From the NCBI GenBank assembly GCA_017425765.1, contig JAFOXE010000070.1, positions 1 to 11,544 of the forward strand: a stretch of DNA of 11,544 nucleotides. The letters run 5' to 3'. The first letter of the stretch is position 1; each line of letters starts with the position of its first letter. The DNA is from Paraprevotella sp. GTDB lineage: Bacteria > Bacteroidota > Bacteroidia > Bacteroidales > Bacteroidaceae. Shown here in pieces: positions 6,667 to 11,544 of the stretch. The notes under the pieces were generated by a model. It saw nothing but the letters and a program-made list of their open reading frames with translations. It searched no databases and had not been told where the DNA came from. A program made the position numbers and the translations under genes.

Positions 6667-7887
6667 ATGAAACATTTTTTACTACACCTTATTATTTATA
6701 TAAGCATTCTCGTCGCACATAGTTGTTCCGACGATTTGAGCATCCCCACCACAACCGGTCCAAAGCCCACATACTGCGAAAAAGTGGTAATCACCTATAT
6801 TGCTGCCGAAAACAACATCTACAATTATGCCGAATTGGACTTACAGGAAATGCAGCAATCCACCACATCAATCCCCGCCAATTGCCGCATGATAACCTAT
6901 GTCGATGACCTACAAAATCCATGTATATACGAATTTACCCCTAACAAGAAGACCAAGATACATACCTACATCAAAGATCATTGCAGCACCGACGCCACAA
7001 CTCTTAAAAATGTATTGGCCTACATCCAAGAGCTATATCCTGCAAAAAGATACGGCCTCATCTTGTGGTCGCATGGTTCCAATTGGCTTCCATCGCAGCA
7101 ATACACGCCATCTACCACAAGCAATACGCCGCAAACCTTTTCTTTTGGCATAGATAGCGGAAAGAACGATGGCTCAAATTCGGGACCTTCCATGAACATT
7201 ATCCCCTTAGCCAATGCACTTTCGCATTTACCACACTTCGAATTCATTTATTTCGATGCATGTTGGATGATGGGCATTGAGACGCTCTACGAGCTAAAGG
7301 ACCACGCCGATTTTATCATGGGTTCCCCTGCAGAAACTCCAGGATATGGAGCACCTTATCACAAATTAATGTCTAGCTTTTTCGAGAACCCCATACAACC
7401 CGAGAAAATCACGGACATCGTCTACGAACATTACAAAAATTCATCAGGAATCCTTTTTTCGGCAGTACGTAATAGCGAACTTGAAAATCTGGCACGCGCA
7501 ACAAGTTCGCATATCCAGCAACTCTTTGTCAACCGTTCCGAACCCTCCACTACGGGTGTTCAAGCATATAGTGCACACGCCGTTCAAACGTCGTACTCTC
7601 CAGAATTCTTTGACATGAACAGTTTTATGTACAAACACCTAAGCCCCAACGAATACAGTATATGGCTGGAGTTTTTTAACAAAGCCGTTATTACGCGCAA
7701 AGCAACATCAAAATGGCAAAGCGACATCAATCCTTATTTCTTCACACCCGAAATTATGGATATGTTACACTTCGGAGGGATTTCAATGCACATTCCTCAT
7801 AGCAAATACAATGCTTATGGATGGAACGATGCTTTCCGCAACTTTGCTTGGTATCACGCTGCCGGTTGGAGCACAACGGGGTGGTAA
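6667..7887 (+). CDS. Clostripain-family (C11) cysteine peptidase, lipoprotein
   Basis: A 406-residue protein of peptidase family C11, which cleaves after Arg or Lys. Residues 1-19 are a lipoprotein signal peptide with Cys20 as the lipid anchor (VAHSCSDD). The SDD right after the cysteine resembles lipoprotein surface-export signals described in this phylum, so display on the outer face is possible. The catalytic dyad is intact: His136 in LILWSHGSNW and Cys199 in IYFDACWMMGIE. Family blocks include VITYIAAENNI (40-50) and the SPAETPGYGAPY region after the Cys. Between His136 and Cys199 there is one basic residue, Lys166, in a Gly/Ser/Asn-rich linker, a possible self-cleavage site by analogy with known C11 enzymes. 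It may digest host or dietary proteins or process other exported proteins. The gene converges on the 92-residue hypothetical gene with 12 bp between stops. Confidence 0.9.
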   Translation: MKHFLLHLIIYISILVAHSCSDDLSIPTTTGPKPTYCEKVVITYIAAENNIYNYAELDLQEMQQSTTSIPANCRMITYVDDLQNPCIYEFTPNKKTKIHTYIKDHCSTDATTLKNVLAYIQELYPAKRYGLILWSHGSNWLPSQQYTPSTTSNTPQTFSFGIDSGKNDGSNSGPSMNIIPLANALSHLPHFEFIYFDACWMMGIETLYELKDHADFIMGSPAETPGYGAPYHKLMSSFFENPIQPEKITDIVYEHYKNSSGILFSAVRNSELENLARATSSHIQQLFVNRSEPSTTGVQAYSAHAVQTSYSPEFFDMNSFMYKHLSPNEYSIWLEFFNKAVITRKATSKWQSDINPYFFTPEIMDMLHFGGISMHIPHSKYNAYGWNDAFRNFAWYHAAGWSTTGW

Positions 7888-7899
7888 TCTTTTTTACAC

Positions 7900-8178
7900 T
7901 TATTCCATCCCCTGCTCTTTCAGGCGTTCACGAATCAACGCCAAATGTGCCATGTAGCCTCCAAACGTGGGGGATGTCCCTTTTTGACGCACCACACCGA
8001 GCATCATCTTCACGGTTTTGGCCAAATTGACAGAATGTGTAGAATTACTGATTTGTAACTCCTGCGGCAACTTATCCATACGTGCCTCAAACCACGCAGT
8101 CAAGTCGACCACATCGGCTTCCTCAAATTGTTTCTTGAAAGTGTATATTTCCTCTATTTTTTTTCCTATGACTTCCAC
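7900..8178 (-). CDS. Small conserved-looking hypothetical protein
   Basis: A 92-residue soluble protein, probably all-helical, with no signal peptide or membrane segment. I do not recognise it securely; the LTAWFEARMDKLPQELQ block, a central NLAKTVKMMLGVV helix and a C-terminal LALIRERLKEQG helix recall short Bacteroides proteins of the DUF6965 type, unverified. The only start in frame upstream of the body is GTG (8178-8176); the frame is closed by TAA a further eight codons upstream. An ATG at 8216 in another frame opens a 16-codon ORF that overlaps this start and ends at 8166. One extra A in the purine run around 8180-8187 would join the two into one ATG-started protein, so the N-terminus is uncertain. 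It lies 12 bp from the convergent clostripain stop. Confidence 0.6.
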   Translation of the reverse strand: MEVIGKKIEEIYTFKKQFEEADVVDLTAWFEARMDKLPQELQISNSTHSVNLAKTVKMMLGVVRQKGTSPTFGGYMAHLALIRERLKEQGME

Positions 8179-8367
8179 TTCTTTCTGACTCTTTCTGTTT
8201 TATCTATAATATTCATCTAATTCTCACTAAAAACACACGTGCATCTCAATGCCTCAAGACCATGGTATAGTGCACACTTACACCATGGTCTAATGACCGG
8301 TTACACCTACGTCTATTTTCAAGCATCCGTACAATATTCATTCCACACACGGCTATTTTCGTATTCC
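8179..8367. other. 189-bp intergenic region
   Basis: No gene is supported here. Besides the palindrome pair, there is a 12-bp direct repeat with one mismatch, ACGTCTATTTTC at 8309-8320 and ACGGCTATTTTC at 8349-8360, exactly 40 bp apart. I find no -7 box for the hypothetical gene in this stretch. Minus-strand mini-ORFs of about 23 codons are present but have no supporting features. Confidence 0.4.
8257..8291. repeat. Palindrome pair / hairpin between hypothetical and patatin genes
   Basis: Arms 8257-8266 (AGACCATGGT) and 8282-8291 (ACCATGGTCT) are perfectly complementary over 10 bp with a 15-nt loop. Inner bases 8269-8271 and 8276-8278 (AGT/ACT) can add three pairs around GCAC. Each arm also contains the self-palindrome ACCATGGT, so the element is also two identical 8-bp palindromes 23 bp apart. 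There is no U-tract on either strand. It may be a weak terminator 77 nt after the patatin stop, or a paired operator for the hypothetical gene. Confidence 0.5.
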
Positions 8368-9261
8368 CTATGCATTCTTTGTCATCATATCCGGACAAGA
8401 TTTCACGATGAATTCGCGTGTTTTGAAGGCATCGGAGTCAAGCATCTCGGCAGCACAACGATAGCCTTCTTCATACAAAGCCTCCAACTTCCTTACATCA
8501 CGTTCCATACGATCCACCTCAATGGGCTTCTGCGGACGAATCACAATCACCTTACCTTCATCCTCCATTTGTTCCACCATTTCAAGTTGACGATTATAGC
8601 ACTCGCTGCGTCCACTCAAGGCGGCACGCAACTTGGGATAACGACGATATACGAAAGGTGGCACCTTCAGTCCGTTCAAGGGTTTTCTATATCCTCGATT
8701 GCGAGTAAGCACCACTATATTGTGTGCATAACCCATCTGCATGGCACGTTCCAAAGGAATAGAATCCACAATACCGCCGTCCAGCATCGGCACACCATCT
8801 ATCCATACTATCGGACACACATAGGGTAAACTACTCGAAGCCCTCACTGCATCCAAAAGATGCGTGTGACTTCTTTTCTCATGAATATAACAAGGTTCGC
8901 CCGTCACGCAGTTGGTCGTCACCATCTCAAAACACATCGGGTTGTTCATATAAGTATCAAAATCATACGGAACGATATCCATAGGAAAATCATGATACAA
9001 TAACTTTAAGTCCATAATGCTGCGCTGGCGTAAAAAATATTTCAACCCAATATAGCGATGACGCTCAAGCAAATCCACATTACTGAACTTTGCACGTCCC
9101 CGTTGCCTACTCACGAACGAAAGCCCATTACAAGCCCCTGCTGAAACGCCCACGCCATAGGGAAACATCACACCCCTATCCATAAAACAATCCAGCACAC
9201 CACACGTAAAAACGCCTCGCATGCCTCCACCCTCCAAAACAAGACCAACACCCTTATTCAT
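8368..9261 (-). CDS. Patatin-like phospholipase (YjjU-like group)
   Basis: A 297-residue serine hydrolase of the patatin family, which cleaves acyl chains from phospholipids or other esters with a Ser-Asp dyad. From the ATG at 9261 the oxyanion-hole loop is EGGGMRG at 10-16, the nucleophile is Ser40 in GVSAGA (GxSxG), and the dyad Asp is D161 in the DGG motif (LDGGIVDSIPL). All key residues are intact. There is no signal peptide, so it should be cytoplasmic or peripherally membrane-associated. A TTG two codons upstream keeps the frame open but the ATG is the better start. The C-terminal 90 residues, with the basic RRYPKLRAALSGRSECYN, match bacterial YjjU-like patatins as I remember them. A perfect -7 box lies 24 nt upstream. 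It stands alone on this strand, divergent from the aminopeptidase, and the substrate is unknown. Confidence 0.9.
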   Translation of the reverse strand: MNKGVGLVLEGGGMRGVFTCGVLDCFMDRGVMFPYGVGVSAGACNGLSFVSRQRGRAKFSNVDLLERHRYIGLKYFLRQRSIMDLKLLYHDFPMDIVPYDFDTYMNNPMCFEMVTTNCVTGEPCYIHEKRSHTHLLDAVRASSSLPYVCPIVWIDGVPMLDGGIVDSIPLERAMQMGYAHNIVVLTRNRGYRKPLNGLKVPPFVYRRYPKLRAALSGRSECYNRQLEMVEQMEDEGKVIVIRPQKPIEVDRMERDVRKLEALYEEGYRCAAEMLDSDAFKTREFIVKSCPDMMTKNA

Positions 9262-9285
9262 GTTCAAAAAATGTCTTAATTATCG

Positions 9286-9293
9286 CAAAGATA
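9286..9293 (-). promoter_or_regulatory. -7 box for the patatin gene
   Basis: A perfect TATCTTTG on the minus strand, 24 nt upstream of the ATG at 9261. No clear -33 TTG is present at the usual distance; that place is taken by the divergent -7 box of the aminopeptidase gene. Confidence 0.55.
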
Positions 9294-9316
9294 GCGGTTT
9301 TCATAAATAATTATAG

Positions 9317-9324
9317 TATATTTG
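9317..9324 (+). promoter_or_regulatory. -7 box for the aminopeptidase P gene
   Basis: A perfect TATATTTG on the plus strand, 44 nt upstream of the ATG at 9369. The expected -33 position (about 9293-9297) overlaps the end of the divergent patatin -7 box and has no TTG, so strength may depend on an activator. Confidence 0.55.
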
Positions 9325-9368
9325 TACACCAAATTCTAAATATCAAACTCTCTTTATCACTTTTTAAT

Positions 9369-10775
9369 ATGTTATTCAATAAGCAAACCTACATTGAGCG
9401 TCGTGAAATCTTGAAAAAGGCTGTGGGCAATGGTCTTATCCTCTTGTTCGGAAACAACGATACTCCTGTCAACTATCCCAACAACGTATATAAGTTCAGA
9501 CAGGACAGCTCTTTCTTGTACTACTTTGGTCAGCACAGAGAAGGTCTTGTAGGTATAATTGATGTGGATGCCAACAAAGAATTTCTGATTGGCAACGATA
9601 TTGACATTGACGATATTATATGGACCGGACCTGTAGACAGCGTCAGTGACTTGGCAGACCAAGTTGGCGTAGCAAACAGTGCACCAATGAGCCAACTACA
9701 GCAGTTCATCAACAAGGCTAAGGAAGTCGGTCAAACCATCCATTTCTTACCGCCTTATCGTCACGACATCATGATTCAAATGTCGGACCTTTTGGGAATA
9801 CATCCCTATAAGTTACGCGAGTCGGCATCCTTAAAACTAATTCATGCTGTAGTAGACCAGCGCGCCGTAAAATCCTCCGATGAAATCGCTGAAATAGAGA
9901 AAGCATGCGCCATTGGTTACGAGATGCACACCACAGCCATGCGTCTGTGTCGACCGGGCGTTACCGAGCAGTATATTGCCGGTGTTATCAGCGGCATTGC
10001 TTCTTCACACGGCTGCATCGTATCTTTCCCGTCCATACTTTCTATGCACGGTGAAATCATGCACGGATACCCCTCTCCCCGCCCACTTGAAAGCGGACGT
10101 TTAATATTGTGTGACTGTGGCGCCGAGACCAACGAAAACTATTGCTCCGACCACACACGCACCTCACCCATCAACGGGAAATTCACTTCACGTCAACGCG
10201 ATATTTACAGCATTGTAGAGGCATGCCACGACCATGCGATGGAGATTGCCAAACCGGGTGTAAAATGGTTGGATGTACACATGAGCGTAGCCACGCTAAT
10301 GACCGAACGTCTAAAAGAACTTGGCTTGATGAAGGGCAACACCGAGGACGCAGTACGAGCCGGTGCTCACGCTCTCTTCTTCCCACACGGATTGGGGCAT
10401 ATGATGGGAATGGACGTACACGACATGGAGGGTCTTGGCCAACAATATGTAGGCTTTGACGACGAGGTACGACCATCAACACAATTCGGCACCAACTGTT
10501 TGCGTTGCGGACGTCGCTTGCAAGAAGGCTGGGTTATGACCGACGAACCGGGCATCTACTTCATTCCGGCACTCATTGATGATTGGAAAGCCAAAGGAAC
10601 GAACAAAGAGTTTCTCAACTTTGACAAAATTGAAACCTATAAGGATTTCGGCGGAATTCGCCTTGAAGACGACATACTTATTACCGCCGATGGCTGTCGT
10701 TGCTTAGGTGATAAAATCATCCCTTACCACATCGACGAAGTGGAACAATTCATTGCAGAAAACCAAACTATATAA
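9369..10775 (+). CDS. Xaa-Pro aminopeptidase (M24B, aminopeptidase P type)
   Basis: A 468-residue metallopeptidase that removes an N-terminal residue preceding proline. It has the N-terminal AMP_N domain (about 1-135; RQDSSFLYYFGQHREGLVGI) and the pita-bread catalytic domain (about 170-460). All five metal ligands are seen: Asp249 and Asp261 (LILCDCGAE, CSDHTRT), His344 (HGLGHMMG), Glu393 (TDEPGIYF) and Glu433 (GGIRLEDD). His232 (IMHGY) and His351 (DVHD) match active-site histidines of the family. Unusually, cysteines sit next to both Asp ligands (C248, C250, C259), where homologues mostly have small residues. No signal peptide is present, so it is cytoplasmic and probably recycles peptides. 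The secreted C1B peptidase gene follows after 15 nt with no terminator, so the two are probably co-transcribed. Confidence 0.95.
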   Translation: MLFNKQTYIERREILKKAVGNGLILLFGNNDTPVNYPNNVYKFRQDSSFLYYFGQHREGLVGIIDVDANKEFLIGNDIDIDDIIWTGPVDSVSDLADQVGVANSAPMSQLQQFINKAKEVGQTIHFLPPYRHDIMIQMSDLLGIHPYKLRESASLKLIHAVVDQRAVKSSDEIAEIEKACAIGYEMHTTAMRLCRPGVTEQYIAGVISGIASSHGCIVSFPSILSMHGEIMHGYPSPRPLESGRLILCDCGAETNENYCSDHTRTSPINGKFTSRQRDIYSIVEACHDHAMEIAKPGVKWLDVHMSVATLMTERLKELGLMKGNTEDAVRAGAHALFFPHGLGHMMGMDVHDMEGLGQQYVGFDDEVRPSTQFGTNCLRCGRRLQEGWVMTDEPGIYFIPALIDDWKAKGTNKEFLNFDKIETYKDFGGIRLEDDILITADGCRCLGDKIIPYHIDEVEQFIAENQTI

Positions 10776-10790
10776 TAATCATTCAATCAC

Positions 10791-11544
10791 ATGAAGAAAA
10801 ACTTATTTTTACTGGCCGCTGCCTTGCTTAGCCTAAACGCATCGGCACAAGAACAAAAGACTGAGAGCCAAGAGAAAAAAGAAGGTTTCGAATTTACCGT
10901 TGTAAAAGCACTTCCTACCACTGCTATCCGCAACCAAAACCAAAGTGGTACATGCTGGTGCTTCAGCTCATTGTCGTTCTTCGAGGCTGAATTGCTTCGT
11001 ATGGGCAAAGGAGAGCACGACCTATGCGAAATGTTTGTAGTACACAAAACTATGGAAGACCGCGCACAAGCCGCCGTACGCACCCATGGCGACGTGTCTT
11101 ACTCACAAGGAGGTAGCTTCTATGACGTGGTATACTGCCTTCAAAACTATGGTATTGTTCCTCAAGAAGCAATGCCACAACCCGGCACTTTGTACGGCGA
11201 CACTCTACCCAACCATAACGAAGTAGATTTAGTGGCCACCGCCTTCGTTAAAGCACTTAGTACAAGTAAGCTCAAGAAGTTGTCGCCCATCTGGCGCAAG
11301 GCTTTCAGCAGCATCTATGACACTTACTTGGGCGTGTGTCCAGAAAAGTTCTCATATAATGGCAAGGAGTATACCCCACAAGAGTACGTAAAGGAGTTGG
11401 GCTTGAACATGGACGACTATGTATCGTTGACCTCGTACACACATCATCCTTTCTACAAGACCTTCTCCATCGAGGTTCCAGATAACTGGCGCTGGGCTCA
11501 TTCATACAATCTTCCTCTTGACGAATTCATGGAAGTGTTCGACA
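10791..11544 (+). CDS. Secreted C1B (bleomycin hydrolase-like) cysteine peptidase, 3' end missing
   Basis: The first 251 codons are visible. Residues 1-19 form a signal peptide (MKKNLFLLAAALLSLNASA), with cleavage expected before Q20. A charged linker rich in E, K and Q (20-31) follows. The papain-like active site is at 47-58, RNQNQSGTCWCF, with oxyanion-hole Gln49 six residues before the nucleophile Cys55. Later blocks (LCEMFVVHKT, GGSFYDVVYCLQNYGIVP, NWRWAHSYNLPLDEF) fit the C1B family (bleomycin hydrolase/PepC). The catalytic His and Asn lie beyond the window, so integrity cannot be confirmed. Classical PepC and bleomycin hydrolases are cytoplasmic, but exported forms are known in Bacteroidales. 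It is likely to act in the periplasm on imported peptides. The start at 10791 is set by the signal peptide and lies 15 nt after the aminopeptidase stop. Confidence 0.9.
   Translation, partial: MKKNLFLLAAALLSLNASAQEQKTESQEKKEGFEFTVVKALPTTAIRNQNQSGTCWCFSSLSFFEAELLRMGKGEHDLCEMFVVHKTMEDRAQAAVRTHGDVSYSQGGSFYDVVYCLQNYGIVPQEAMPQPGTLYGDTLPNHNEVDLVATAFVKALSTSKLKKLSPIWRKAFSSIYDTYLGVCPEKFSYNGKEYTPQEYVKELGLNMDDYVSLTSYTHHPFYKTFSIEVPDNWRWAHSYNLPLDEFMEVFD

Noticed and set aside
7860..7896. Possible terminator at the end of the clostripain gene (T6 run after the stop)
   Set aside because: The only stem before the T-run is GTTG/CAAC with a mismatch and lies too far from the Ts, so termination cannot be supported from sequence.
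8239..8829. Long open frame of 196 codons on the plus strand
   Set aside because: It runs antisense to the patatin gene, whose motifs are intact. The translation is rich in His, Ile and Thr with no recognisable domain, so it is a shadow of the coding strand.
9265..9267. TTG as the patatin start
   Set aside because: An ATG two codons downstream gives a normal N-terminus (MNKGVGLVLEGGG) and is the better start.
1..11544. Mobile elements, CRISPR arrays, tRNA or rRNA genes, phage or defence genes
   Set aside because: Both strands were read for transposase motifs, regularly spaced repeats and tRNA-like folds. Nothing convincing was found, and the genes are ordinary chromosomal families.

Overview
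The window looks like chromosomal DNA from a member of the Bacteroidales (Bacteroidota). The reasons are: several intergenic regions carry the phylum's -7 promoter box (TAnnTTTG), once or twice with a matching -33 TTG element; leaders are A-rich and lack Shine-Dalgarno sequences; and the gene families are typical of the order (a DUF4878-like lipoprotein, a clostripain-type lipoprotein, a two-TM sensor kinase without HAMP, a secreted C1B peptidase). I cannot name a genus from the sequence alone.

Layout. Positions 1-505 (minus) hold the start of a secreted protein with a probable ricin-like beta-trefoil, behind its own promoter and a long leader. Positions 678-5355 (minus) form one cluster, read right to left: DUF177 (YceD family), rpmF (L32), fabH, era, der and a small DUF4878-like lipoprotein. 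It starts at a good promoter (5324-5355) and ends at a 17-bp perfect hairpin (678-731). Two further terminator-like hairpins with U-tracts lie inside it, after rpmF and after fabH, so expression is probably stepped down along the operon. Positions 5380-6558 (minus) encode a membrane histidine kinase with no response regulator beside it. Divergent from it, 6667-7887 (plus) encodes a clostripain-family (C11) lipoprotein protease. A 92-residue hypothetical gene (7900-8178, minus, GTG start or possible frameshift) converges on the protease. A 189-bp intergenic region with a striking palindrome pair follows, then a patatin-like phospholipase (8368-9261, minus). The patatin gene is divergent from an M24B Xaa-Pro aminopeptidase (9369-10775, plus), and the two -7 boxes lie back to back. 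A secreted bleomycin-hydrolase-like C1B peptidase (from 10791) follows 15 nt after the aminopeptidase and runs off the window.

How the genes work together. The central cluster joins ribosome assembly (L32, Era, Der, and by family knowledge DUF177) to the first condensation of fatty acid synthesis (FabH), a conserved link between growth-rate functions. The right side is peptide-degradation and lipid-hydrolysis housekeeping. No mobile element, CRISPR array, phage gene or RNA gene was seen. I found no obviously new multi-gene system. The points most worth checking are the internal attenuator-like hairpins, a nearly leaderless promoter, a possible self-processing site in the clostripain protein, the 8257-8291 palindrome pair and the unclear start of the 92-residue gene.
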